Origin: Streptomyces ficellus
GTDB taxonomy: Bacteria > Actinomycetota > Actinomycetes > Streptomycetales > Streptomycetaceae
Direction: 5' to 3'
Length of the DNA stretch: 64,000 bases
Assembly (NCBI RefSeq): GCF_009739905.1
Contig: NZ_CP034279.1
Span: forward strand, 6,138,001 to 6,202,000
This document shows positions 24,208 through 31,795 of the stretch, one piece after another. Position numbers and translations under genes: made by a program. The notes below the pieces were generated by a model, which was given only the letters and a program-made list of their open reading frames with translations, was not told the DNA's origin and searched no databases. Positions within the stretch are counted from its first letter, which is position 1. The number at the start of each line of letters is the position of its first letter.

Positions 24208-25059
24208 GTGTCCATGGCGACCACGATCTCGACCGGTACCACCCCGCAGACGACTGATCTGCCGGAGATCCGGAACCCCGGCGAGGTGGCTCCGAAGGAC
24301 GCGAAGGAACTGTCGAAGCAGTTCTTCGACCGGCTGGCTGTTCTCGAGGAAGGGACGGCGGAGTACCAGTACGTCCGCAACACCCTCATCGAACTGAACC
24401 TCTCCCTGGTGAAGTACGCGGCGACACGCTTCCGGAACCGGTCCGACCAGATGGAAGACATCATCCAGGTCGGCACCATCGGACTGATCAAGGCGATCGA
24501 CCGCTTCGACCTGAGCCGCGAGGTCGAGTTCACGACCTTCGCCATGCCGTGTGTGATCGGCGAGATCAAGCGGTTCTTCCGCGACACCAGCTGGTCGGTG
24601 CACGTGCCGAGGCGGCTGCAGGAACTGCGCATCGACATCGCGCGGGCGACCGACGAACTCTTCCAGCGGTTCGACCGCTCCCCGACCCCGGCCGAACTGG
24701 CCGAGCACCTGGGGATGGAGGAGGAGGAGATCCTCGAAGGGCTCGTCGCGGCCAACGGCTACACCGCCGGGTCGATCGACCTGCCCCTGGACGACAGCGG
24801 GGACAACTCCTCCGAGACCCTCGGTGACCGGCTGGGCGAACCCGACCGCGAGCTGGAGATCGTCGAGAACGTCCAGGCACTCAAGCCGCTCATCGAGCAG
24901 TTCGACGAACGGGACCGCCGCATCCTCAAGATGCGGTACGTGGACGAGATGACCCAGTCCGAGATCGGCGCCGAACTCGGGGTCTCCCAGATGCACGTGT
25001 CCCGGCTGCTGTCGAGGATCACCGCGCGGCTCCGCGAAGGGCTACTGGCCGTCGAGTGA
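24208..25059 (+). CDS. SigB/SigF-subfamily RNA polymerase sigma factor
   Basis: About 283 residues. Sigma-70 group 3 stress/sporulation class. Region 2 is seen in RNTLIELNLSLVKYAATRF and DIIQVGTIGLIKAIDRFD with FTTFAMPCVIGEIKRFFRD, region 3 in ATDELFQRFDRSPTPAELAE, region 4 in RRILKMRYVDEMTQSEIGAE and VSQMHVSRLLSRI. Start choice is uncertain. GTG 24208 follows GGGAGGG (24197-24203); ATG 24214 and ATG 24151 are in frame, but 24151 would lie before the possible promoter. It converges on an RsbW-like kinase and a stressosome operon, so its activity is most likely controlled by partner switching. Which Streptomyces paralogue it matches cannot be said. Confidence 0.9.
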   Translation: MSMATTISTGTTPQTTDLPEIRNPGEVAPKDAKELSKQFFDRLAVLEEGTAEYQYVRNTLIELNLSLVKYAATRFRNRSDQMEDIIQVGTIGLIKAIDRFDLSREVEFTTFAMPCVIGEIKRFFRDTSWSVHVPRRLQELRIDIARATDELFQRFDRSPTPAELAEHLGMEEEEILEGLVAANGYTAGSIDLPLDDSGDNSSETLGDRLGEPDRELEIVENVQALKPLIEQFDERDRRILKMRYVDEMTQSEIGAELGVSQMHVSRLLSRITARLREGLLAVE

Positions 25060-25068
25060 CGTACCGGT

Positions 25069-25216
25069 GACGGACCGGCCGGCGGCCGGTCCGTCGACGG
25101 CTTCCCGACGATGCCCGGGGCGATGCGCCCCGGGCATCGTGCTGCTCGTGACCTGGTGACCGGTGCCGGGTTTCCGGCCGCCCCACGCGGAACGGCCCCG
25201 CCGGGGCGGGGCCGTT
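25069..25216. terminator. Three consecutive hairpins between converging sigma and anti-sigma genes
   Basis: Hairpin A: 12-bp stem 25069-25080/25084-25095. Hairpin B: perfect 14-bp stem 25109-25122/25126-25139 with ATG loop. Hairpin C: 11-12-bp stem around 25191-25216 with CCGG loop. All are symmetrical enough to stop transcription from either side and would insulate the two regulons. Confidence 0.8.
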
Positions 25217-25247
25217 CGGGAGCGGGGCGCTGCGGTGCGCGGCGGTG

Positions 25248-25619
25248 TCAGGCGGCTTCGGCCTGGCGGTACCAGATGGCCCGGATCGTCTTGCCCACCC
25301 GGGTCGGCAGGATCTCCACCCGGCTCGCGAGGCTCTGCACCATGTGCCAGCCGAAGCCGCCGCCGCCGGAGAAGTCCGGCTTGCGCGGCGCGGGCGCGGC
25401 CGGCTCGGAGTCGTCCAGCTCCACCGCCAGCTCGCCCGGCTCGGCGCACAGCCGCAGCCGCCACCAGCCCTCGGTGTGGCGCAGCGCGTTGGCCGTCAGC
25501 TCGGTGACGACCAGCTGCACCGCGTCCAGGTCCGCCCACGGGCAGTGCTCGGCCACGAAACGGGCGGCCGTGTCACGGGCCGAGGCGCAGTCGGCGTACG
25601 GCGAAATCATGACAACCAC
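25248..25619 (-). CDS. RsbW-like ATP-binding anti-sigma factor (HATPase)
   Basis: 123-residue GHKL-fold serine kinase/anti-sigma protein of the RsbW/SpoIIAB type. The N-box ELTANALRH lies near residue 40; the G2-like box GGGGFGWHMVQSLA lies near residue 88. Such proteins sequester a SigB-type sigma factor and phosphorylate an anti-anti-sigma protein. GTG 25619 has AAGGAG (25626-25631) in front. It follows the SpoIIE-type gene by 69 bases, with its own SigB-type promoter in that gap, and converges on the sigma gene, its probable target. The pairing is inferred from position. Confidence 0.85.
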   Translation of the reverse strand: MVVMISPYADCASARDTAARFVAEHCPWADLDAVQLVVTELTANALRHTEGWWRLRLCAEPGELAVELDDSEPAAPAPRKPDFSGGGGFGWHMVQSLASRVEILPTRVGKTIRAIWYRQAEAA

Positions 25620-25648
25620 GAGCGGCTCCTTCGTTCCTCACCGCTCGC

Positions 25649-25672
25649 ATACCCCGACCTCGTGCGTTAACC
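25649..25672 (-). promoter_or_regulatory. SigB-type promoter of the anti-sigma gene
   Basis: On the minus strand GGTT (25672-25669), 14 bases, then GGGTAT (25654-25649) matches GNNT-N14-16-GGGTAC except for the last base. The -10 is 30 bases ahead of the GTG start of the RsbW-like gene and lies entirely between the two genes. Confidence 0.55.
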
Positions 25673-25688
25673 ACCGGACTGGCGAGGA

Positions 25689-26981
25689 TCAGCCCGGCAC
25701 CCGCCGCACGGTCAGGGCGACCGTGTCGTCCGGGTGCAGGATCACCGTGTGCATCTCGTCCGCGATCGCCGCCGGGATGTCCTCTATCGGACGGTGCCGG
25801 TGGCGGCGCGCCGCCCGCTCCAGCCGCTGCTCGCCCTCCCGCGGGTCGCGGCGGCTCTCGGTCAGCCCGTCCGTGTAGAGGACCAGCAGGTCGCCGGGGT
25901 CGAGGCGGTCGCGCAGCAGCCGCTCGCTGCCGGGCAGCGGGAAGCCGATGCCCCGGCCGCGCACCTCCAGCAGGGACGACTCCCCGCCCTTCCGGACCAG
26001 GAGCGCCGGCGGATGGCTGCCGTTCGCCAGCACCAGCTCCCCGCTCCCCGGGTCGAGGCGGGCGAGCTGCACCGTGGCCATCAGCTCGTGGTCGAAGGTC
26101 GCGAGGACCTCGTCGGTCCTCTGGACGATCGACTCCAGCGGGTGCCCCTCCAGCGCGAGGGTGCGCACGGCGTGGGTGACGTTGAGCGCGCTGCGCGTAC
26201 TGGTCAGGCCGTGTCCGAGGGCGTCCACCACCGTGATGTGCACGGTGCCGTCCGGGAGGACGAACCAGTCGTACAGGTCCCCGCCCGTGGGGGCGTGCTT
26301 CTCGGCCGGCTCGTAGTGGACGGCCATCTCCAGGCCCGGGACCCGCACCGGCGGCGGGCGCAGGGCGTCCTCCAGCTGGCGCAGTATCCGGCCGTGCGCC
26401 TGGCGCAGCTGCTCGTCGCGCTCCTCCAGCTGTACGTAAAGCGCCAGCACCCCGCTGTTGGTCTCGGCCAGCTCGTGCTTGAGCCGCTGGTGGTCCTCGG
26501 CCAGGGCGTCGGCCCGGTCGACCGCCACGCTCAGCTCCTCCTCCAGCAGCTCGCCCAGGCCGGGAGGATCGTCCCGGCACGCGTCCGTGCCGGACAGGAG
26601 GGGAGTGGGGACCCGCCACACGGCCGTCGTGCCGGGGAGCCGCTCCGCGGGCAGCGGAAGCCCCTCCAGCGACGGCCGGCGCGGCGCGTGCGGCAGGTGC
26701 AGCCGGACGATCAGCCGTCCTTCGGCCGGCCCGTCCGCAAGCTCGTCCGCCCGCCCGTCCGGTACGCCGTCCGCCTCGCCGCCCGGCTGGTGCGGCGCCT
26801 GGGGCGGCACCGTCTCCAGCAGTACGGGCCGGCCCGCCGTGAGCTCACCCCGGGCGACCCGCGTCGCCGACAGCGCCAGCCGGTAGCGCAGTTCCACGGG
26901 GAGGCCGGCCCGGTGGGCGACCCGGCGCAGCGCGCTGCGCAGCCCGGCGAGCGAGTGGAGGGTGGTGATCTGCGGTTTCAT
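25689..26981 (-). CDS. SpoIIE/RsbU-like PP2C phosphatase
   Basis: 430 residues. The C-terminal ~235 residues are a SpoIIE-type PP2C domain: metal site PTGGDLYDWF near residue 210, VVDALGHGLTS, ANGSHPPALL and LYTDGL with a late DDTVAL. Residues ~135-190 form a coiled coil (ALAEDHQRLKHELAETNSGV). The first ~110 residues (RYRLALSATRVARGEL) resemble a worn GHKL ATPase N-box rather than the RsbT-binding domain of Bacillus RsbU. Start ATG 26981 overlaps the previous stop by 4 bases. It probably dephosphorylates an anti-anti-sigma protein; none of the simple RsbV type is encoded nearby. Confidence 0.88.
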   Translation of the reverse strand: MKPQITTLHSLAGLRSALRRVAHRAGLPVELRYRLALSATRVARGELTAGRPVLLETVPPQAPHQPGGEADGVPDGRADELADGPAEGRLIVRLHLPHAPRRPSLEGLPLPAERLPGTTAVWRVPTPLLSGTDACRDDPPGLGELLEEELSVAVDRADALAEDHQRLKHELAETNSGVLALYVQLEERDEQLRQAHGRILRQLEDALRPPPVRVPGLEMAVHYEPAEKHAPTGGDLYDWFVLPDGTVHITVVDALGHGLTSTRSALNVTHAVRTLALEGHPLESIVQRTDEVLATFDHELMATVQLARLDPGSGELVLANGSHPPALLVRKGGESSLLEVRGRGIGFPLPGSERLLRDRLDPGDLLVLYTDGLTESRRDPREGEQRLERAARRHRHRPIEDIPAAIADEMHTVILHPDDTVALTVRRVPG

Positions 26982-27991
26982 GACTCTCTCCGCGCCGGGC
27001 CGACGGTGAGGACGGTGGCGTCGTCCCGGCTGCGCCGGTGTCGGTGGACCAGGGCTCCGGCCAGCAGCGGCGCCGGCAGCCCGGTCAGGAAGGGGGTGAG
27101 GGTGTGCGTCCAGCGGGCGTCGACACCGTCACTGTGCAGCAGCGCGATGGTGTCCGGCTCCGCCGGGGCCCGCTGCACCCGGGGGGCGGGCATGTTCCAG
27201 CCGACGACACCGGGCTGGCCGCCGAAGCGCAGCCGGACGCCGTCGTGGCCCAGCAGCAGGGTGCGTACGTTCCCCACCGAAGCCTGTTCGACGCCGTCGT
27301 CCGACAGCCGCAGCATGCTCACCGCCGCGCCCCGGCTGCGTCGCAGCGCGCGGTCCATCGCCCCCAGCAGCCGCGGCAGGGGCTGGCCGGGGTCGCGGTG
27401 GAAGACGCGCACGGCCAGTTCGGCGGCCTCGGCGGCGGGCGGGCCGTGCCCGAGCCCGTCCACGACGAGGGCCGTGCGTACGCCGCCGGTGACCGCGAGG
27501 CCCCAGGCGTCCCCGCAGGAGCGCTCCCCGTCGGCCGGCAGGCGCACCGCGCCGACGGAGGGCGCGCCATCGGCGGGGCCGTCGCCCGGTACACCCAGGC
27601 GGGCGGAGACGACGGTGCCCGCGCCCCTCGCCGTACGCACGGTGAACTCGTCGGCGATCCGGCGTACGGCGCCGAGCCCGGAGCCGAGCGTGCGGCTGGT
27701 GGTGTACCCGTCGGTCAGGCACTGGTCCAGGTCGGCCATGCCCGGGCCGCGGTCGACGGCCAGGATCTCCACGCCGGTGCGCAGCGGCAGCGGCTGGATG
27801 TACAGCGAGCCGTTCTGGGCGTGCTTGGCGATGTTGCCGGCCAGTTCGCTGGCGAGCACGGCCGCCTGGTCGGGCAGCGCGCCCGTGAGCCCCTGGTCCA
27901 GCGCCGCCCGGTGGGCGGTGGTCGCCGCGAGCTGGACGGCGCTGTAGTGGTCCACCGGGACGTGGGTGGTGGGGGAGGCCGGTGAGTCCAT
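26978..27991 (-). CDS. RsbT-RsbX fusion: ATPase domain plus PP2C-type phosphatase
   Basis: 337 residues in two parts. Residues ~1-125 are an RsbT-like GHKL serine kinase domain (N-box ASELAGNIAKHAQ, ATP site DRGPGMADLDQCL, LGSGLGAVRRI). Residues ~150-335 are an RsbX-like phosphatase (LVVDGLGHGPPAAEAAELA, LLHSDGVDARW, RDDATVL). In Bacillus these are separate proteins: RsbT phosphorylates RsbR/RsbS, RsbX reverses it. The start codon shares one base with the rsbT stop (TGATG), and the stop overlaps the next gene by 4 bases. Confidence 0.88.
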   Translation of the reverse strand: MDSPASPTTHVPVDHYSAVQLAATTAHRAALDQGLTGALPDQAAVLASELAGNIAKHAQNGSLYIQPLPLRTGVEILAVDRGPGMADLDQCLTDGYTTSRTLGSGLGAVRRIADEFTVRTARGAGTVVSARLGVPGDGPADGAPSVGAVRLPADGERSCGDAWGLAVTGGVRTALVVDGLGHGPPAAEAAELAVRVFHRDPGQPLPRLLGAMDRALRRSRGAAVSMLRLSDDGVEQASVGNVRTLLLGHDGVRLRFGGQPGVVGWNMPAPRVQRAPAEPDTIALLHSDGVDARWTHTLTPFLTGLPAPLLAGALVHRHRRSRDDATVLTVGPARRES

Positions 27992-28551
27992 CAGCGGTCG
28001 TTCCAGCGGCTGACGATCACGGTGGTGCCCTCGCCGGGTCTGGTGCGCACCTCGAACTCGTGCATCAGGCGGCGTGCTCCGCCCAGCCCGTGGCCGAGCC
28101 CGGAGCCCGTGGTGAACCCGTCGCCGAGGGCCTCCTCCACGTCGGGGATGCCGGGGCCGTCGTCCCGGACCGTCAGGCGCAGACCCTTGCGTCCGGACCG
28201 GGTCAGCGGCTGGATCTCCAGGGAGCCGCCGCCCCCGTGCACGTACGCGTTGCGGGCCAGCTCGCTGGCGGCGGTGACGATCCTCGTCTGGTCGACGAGC
28301 CCGAATCCGGCCTCGACGGTGGCCGCCCGCACGGCGTGACGTACCGTCAGCAGGTCCTCCTCGGAGGCGACGTTGTAACGGGACCCGGCGCCGCGTTCCC
28401 CGCCGGGCGCCCCGGGTTCCCAGGGTTCCCCCGGTGGACCGGAGGACCGGTCGTCGGAGGAACCGGAGGACCGGCCCTCGGAGGCCGTGGGGGAGCGCTG
28501 GGCGATCACCTCGGACCCGGGCGTCACCACCCGTTCACCGCGGAGTGTCAC
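27991..28551 (-). CDS. rsbT: RsbT serine/threonine kinase
   Basis: 186 residues. An N-terminal disordered Ser/Gly/Pro-rich stretch of about 55 residues precedes a GHKL kinase domain with N-box TAASELARNAYVHG, G1 RDDGPGIPDVEEAL and G2 GSGLGHGLGGARRLM. RsbT phosphorylates stressosome RsbR/RsbS and then leaves to activate an RsbU-type phosphatase. GTG 28551 overlaps the rsbS stop by 4 bases. The long N-terminal extension is unusual and a later start cannot be excluded. Confidence 0.9.
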   Translation of the reverse strand: MTLRGERVVTPGSEVIAQRSPTASEGRSSGSSDDRSSGPPGEPWEPGAPGGERGAGSRYNVASEEDLLTVRHAVRAATVEAGFGLVDQTRIVTAASELARNAYVHGGGGSLEIQPLTRSGRKGLRLTVRDDGPGIPDVEEALGDGFTTGSGLGHGLGGARRLMHEFEVRTRPGEGTTVIVSRWNDR

Positions 28552-28946
28552 GTCGTGCCTCCCCCGGAGGGCTGGGCCATGCGGTGCCAGCCGAGCGCGG
28601 TCAGGCCCTGCTCGGCGTTGAGGGCGGTCTCCACGCCGGTCAGCTGGAGCCCCAGCTCGACCAGGGTGATGGCGACCGCGGGCCGCATCCCGGCCACGAT
28701 CACCCGGGCGCCGAGGAGCCGCGCCATGGTGGTCAGTTCCATCAGCGTGCGCGCCACGAAGGAGTCGATGATCTCCAGCCGGGAGATGTCGATCAGGACG
28801 CCACGGGCGCCGTCGCCGACGATCCGCTCGGTCAGCTCGTCGGTGAAGGCCACCGCCGACTGGTCGTCCAGCTCGTTGAGCAGACCGGTGATGAGCACGT
28901 CGCCGAGCCGCAGGATCGGTACGCCAGTGGCTCGGGAGGCCGTCAC
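28548..28946 (-). CDS. rsbS: RsbS stressosome STAS scaffold
   Basis: 132-residue single STAS domain. It closely resembles Bacillus RsbS along its length: ILRLGDVLITGLLNELDDQS, IDISRLEIIDSFVARTL and VIVAGMRPAVAITLVELG. The serine in IIDSF (Ser62) corresponds to phosphorylated Ser59 of Bacillus RsbS. GTG 28946 overlaps the rsbR stop by 4 bases. Confidence 0.93.
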   Translation of the reverse strand: MTASRATGVPILRLGDVLITGLLNELDDQSAVAFTDELTERIVGDGARGVLIDISRLEIIDSFVARTLMELTTMARLLGARVIVAGMRPAVAITLVELGLQLTGVETALNAEQGLTALGWHRMAQPSGGGTT

Positions 28947-29830
28947 GCGGTCACCGGCCGGGCTGTTCCGGCGTCCTGGCCGACGCCGGGCTGGTCGGTC
29001 AGCCTGATGGCGGCGGCGAGGGCGTCCGCCAGGGTCGCGCGGGTCAGGATGGTCGACAGGTCGATGCCGAGCTGCGCGATGGTCTGGGCGATGGGCGGCC
29101 GGATACCGCTGATCACACAGTCGGCGCCCATCAGCCGCACCGCGTTGACGGTGTGCATCAGGTGCTGGGCGACCGCCGTGTCGACGGCCGGGACACCCGT
29201 GATGTCGATGATGGCGACCTGCGCCTCGTTGTCCTGGATCGCCTGGAGCAGGCTCTCCATCACCACCTGCGTCCGGGCGGTGTCCAGCGTGCCGATCAGG
29301 GGGACGGCGAGGACGTGCCGCCACAGCCGCACCACGGGGGTGGAGACCTCCAGGAGCTGGCGGCTCTGGCGCTGGATGATCTCCTCGCGCCCCTCCACGT
29401 ACGTCTCGAAGGAGAGCACCCCGGCGGCGTCCAGCAGCCGGTTGACCAGGATGGCCGCGGAGTACAGCTCGGCCGAGTCCCGTGCGGTGTGCTGGACGGC
29501 GGACAGCAGCGCCTCCTTGAGCGAGAGCACGGCCATCGACGTGGCGGTCGGCGTGGCGCCCGCCCGCGCACGGCGCAACGACAGCTCTATCACCGTCTGG
29601 CGCAGCTCGTTGCGGGACGTCACCAGGCGTTCCACCGGTACGTCGCCGGCCAGACCCGCGGCCAGGGCCGAGATCAGCAGATCGGCCTCCTCGCGGATCT
29701 CGTGCTCACTCATGTCGGTGCTGACCGCCTGCTCCAGCTGGAGCCGGACCCACTGGTCCGCGATCTCCTCCTCACGCTCCCGCAGGGCCTCACAGAGGCG
29801 GTCCCGCACGATCGATTCGCTGGTGTTCAC
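28943..29830 (-). CDS. rsbR: RsbR stressosome co-antagonist
   Basis: About 295 residues. An N-terminal four-helix, globin-like sensor region (about residues 10-145) without an obvious haem ligand is followed by a linker and a STAS domain. The STAS domain shows QLLEVSTPVVRLWRHVL, LIGTLDTARTQ and IIDITGVPAVDTAVAQHLM. The threonine in AVDTAV (Thr218 from this start) and the LIGTLDT threonines align with phosphosites of Bacillus RsbR. GTG 29830 follows GAGAGG and is preferred; ATG 29845 is in frame. It is the first gene of the stressosome operon; the 208 bases upstream (to 30038) show no clear promoter. Confidence 0.92.
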   Translation of the reverse strand: MNTSESIVRDRLCEALREREEEIADQWVRLQLEQAVSTDMSEHEIREEADLLISALAAGLAGDVPVERLVTSRNELRQTVIELSLRRARAGATPTATSMAVLSLKEALLSAVQHTARDSAELYSAAILVNRLLDAAGVLSFETYVEGREEIIQRQSRQLLEVSTPVVRLWRHVLAVPLIGTLDTARTQVVMESLLQAIQDNEAQVAIIDITGVPAVDTAVAQHLMHTVNAVRLMGADCVISGIRPPIAQTIAQLGIDLSTILTRATLADALAAAIRLTDQPGVGQDAGTARPVTA

Positions 29831-30038
29831 AAGTACCTCTCGCATTCGGGGACAGGACGGGCGGACCTCCGCGACCCGGCGCGGAAGTCGCCGCCGGTGC
29901 GGCCGCCCGGCCGGTCCCTCATGTTCGACGGCGGTCGGGCCGTCCCGGCCGCTGGGGCGGGGAGCGGCCGGGGTCCGCCGTGCGGACGCCGAAGGCGGCG
30001 ACCGGAGCAGAGTGCCGGCCGCCGCCCTCCACGTCCGC

Positions 30039-30350
30039 TCAAACCGTGGCCGTGGCCGATGCCTTGGTGGGGGTGGCGGCCGGAGCCGCGCTGGTGGCGG
30101 GGGCCGCCGCCGGAGCCGTGGCCGCCTTCACCTTCGCCGTCACGGACGCCGGCTCGCCGGCCGCCGAGATCGCCTGCCGGGCGACGCGCAGGGCGTCGCG
30201 CACGTCACGCGTACCGGTGGACACGCACAGGGTGTAGGCGGTGTCCTCCCGTTGACGCACGACCTTCGCGTCCGCCTCCGCACCGGAAGCGGTCAGCTCC
30301 TCATACCTGGCGACGAGTGTGCGCAGCATTGAGGGGTGCGCCATCAGCAC
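30039..30350 (-). CDS. Small DUF5133-type protein
   Basis: 103 residues. The N-terminal half (MLMAHPSMLRTLVARYEEL) and the segment TAYTLCVSTGTRDVRDALRV match what I recall as DUF5133, a family of unknown function frequent in Streptomyces. The last 45 residues are alanine/threonine low-complexity sequence. The GTG at 30350 is supported by a perfect AAGGAGGT site 7 bases upstream. It lies beside the stressosome operon on the same strand, but a gap of 208 bases separates them. Confidence 0.75.
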   Translation of the reverse strand: MLMAHPSMLRTLVARYEELTASGAEADAKVVRQREDTAYTLCVSTGTRDVRDALRVARQAISAAGEPASVTAKVKAATAPAAAPATSAAPAATPTKASATATV

Positions 30351-30476
30351 GACAGAACCTCCTTCTGAACGGGACCCGTTGCCCGGGTGTCGGGTGCCGG
30401 ATCGCGATGTCACCGACCGAGGGCGCCCCTACCCCGCCTCCGCCGGGTCATTCCCCCGCCCTGCCCCTCCGGGCTC

Positions 30477-31502
30477 TCACGTCCCCGTCAGCGCCCGTCC
30501 ACCGGCGGCTGCCGCCGCCTGCCGCAACGCCACCGCGACCGCCTCGGCGACCCGCGCGTGGCCCGCGTCGTCCGGGTGCAGCCCGTCCGCCAGCTGGCCG
30601 GGCCCGATCAGGTCGCGGCCGGGCAGCAGGTCCAGCCGCCCGTCACCGTCCGCGGCCAGGTCCCGTACGGCCTCCTCCATGGCGGTGCGCAGCTCCGCGA
30701 GCGTCGCGCCCAGGGCGTTGGCCGTGGACTCCGCCTCGGGGCGCAGCAGCGGCGAGAGCAGCAGCAGGGGCGTGTCCGGGTGCCCCTGGCGCACGAGGGA
30801 GATGAACGCCCGGGTCGTCTCGTACAGCAGCGGCGCGGAGTGCGGGACGCCGGACCAGCAGTTCGTGCCGAACGCGAGGGTGAGCAGGTCGGCGGGGAGG
30901 CGCGCCAGCTGCTGGGCGATCGACAGCTCGCCGCGCGCCGAGCCCGCGTAGCCGAGGTTGACCGCGTCCACGCCCAGGGCGCGCCCCGCGACGGCGGGCC
31001 AGGCGTGGGCGGGGCGGGTGGACCACCACCCCTCGGTGATCGAGTCGCCGTGGACCAGCCAGCGGGGGCGCGGCGCGGCGGGGGAGAGGGTGCCGTCCAC
31101 GGCACGGACGCCGAGGATCTCGGGCGCCTGGCTCTCCGGCGGGTGGACGGTGAAGGGTCCGGTGCGCCCGTCCGGGGGGAGCGGGATGGTGACTTTCGTC
31201 TCCTCGGCCGGGTCGGGGATCGTCTCCCGCAGGCAGGTGTCGCCCTCCCACAGCGCGAAGCAGTGGGCCACGTCCCGCAGCTCCTGCGAGCTGTCCGGCA
31301 CGGCCGCGCGGTAGCGGATCTCCACGGCACGGGTGCCCGGCGACACCGTGAACTCCAGCCGTACGCCGATGGGCAGCGCGGCCCGCTGGGCGGTCTCCCA
31401 CGGCAGGCGGCCCAGGTCCGCGGGGTCGGCGCGCAGTGCCCTGCCGCGGGTGTCCAGCCACGCCGTGCCGCGCAGAAAGGGCACCGGGTCCTGCCAGGTC
31501 AT
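30477..31502 (-). CDS. SGNH/GDSL-type hydrolase
   Basis: 341 residues. The first ~140 residues form a beta-rich domain; the second part is a GDSL/SGNH esterase fold with block I WLVHGDSITEGWW (about residue 157, nucleophile Ser), a Gly block in NLGYAGSARGE, block III LAFGTNCWSG and block V DGLHPDDAGH. No signal peptide, so probably cytoplasmic. ATG 31502 has GGAGGAG a few bases upstream. The substrate is unknown; carbohydrate or acyl ester is plausible. Confidence 0.88.
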   Translation of the reverse strand: MTWQDPVPFLRGTAWLDTRGRALRADPADLGRLPWETAQRAALPIGVRLEFTVSPGTRAVEIRYRAAVPDSSQELRDVAHCFALWEGDTCLRETIPDPAEETKVTIPLPPDGRTGPFTVHPPESQAPEILGVRAVDGTLSPAAPRPRWLVHGDSITEGWWSTRPAHAWPAVAGRALGVDAVNLGYAGSARGELSIAQQLARLPADLLTLAFGTNCWSGVPHSAPLLYETTRAFISLVRQGHPDTPLLLLSPLLRPEAESTANALGATLAELRTAMEEAVRDLAADGDGRLDLLPGRDLIGPGQLADGLHPDDAGHARVAEAVAVALRQAAAAAGGRALTGT

Positions 31503-31568
31503 ACCAGTCTCCTCCGGTCGGTGAAATGCCTGCCCCGGACCCCCAATGTGTCGATTCGTGCGGCGGGG

Positions 31569-31663
31569 CGCAATGTTTCCCCGTCTGTGCCCCAACCGCG
31601 CAATGATCATTCGTGGATGCGCAACAACCTCTCGTTACGAGCGCGAACCCCGCCCCTTAGGCT
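31569..31663 (+). promoter_or_regulatory. Triple CGCAA operator array and promoter of the amino-acid permease
   Basis: CGCAATG at 31569, CGCAATG at 31599 (inside the palindrome AATGATCATT) and CGCAACA at 31620 are spaced 30 and 21 bases. TAGGCT at 31658-31663, an ideal Streptomyces -10, lies 38 bases after the start of the last copy. An array of the same spacing precedes davA. It could bind the nearby Lrp regulator. The remaining bases from 31503 to 31795 show no gene. Confidence 0.55.
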
Positions 31664-31795
31664 CGTGCCCCGTACCAGGAGTGGCGGTGACCGCCTGCTC
31701 GGCGGTCTCCCTCCCCCGTGGGCTGTTCTCCATGCCCGCGTGCCGCCGCGGGTCGCCCTCCGTTCCGTCCCGCAGCGATGAAGGAGCCTGACGCA

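Noticed and set aside
25111-27947. Long plus-strand frames opposite the stressosome operon
   Set aside because: They are shadows; the minus-strand frames carry all kinase, phosphatase and STAS motifs and overlap stop-to-start as an operon.
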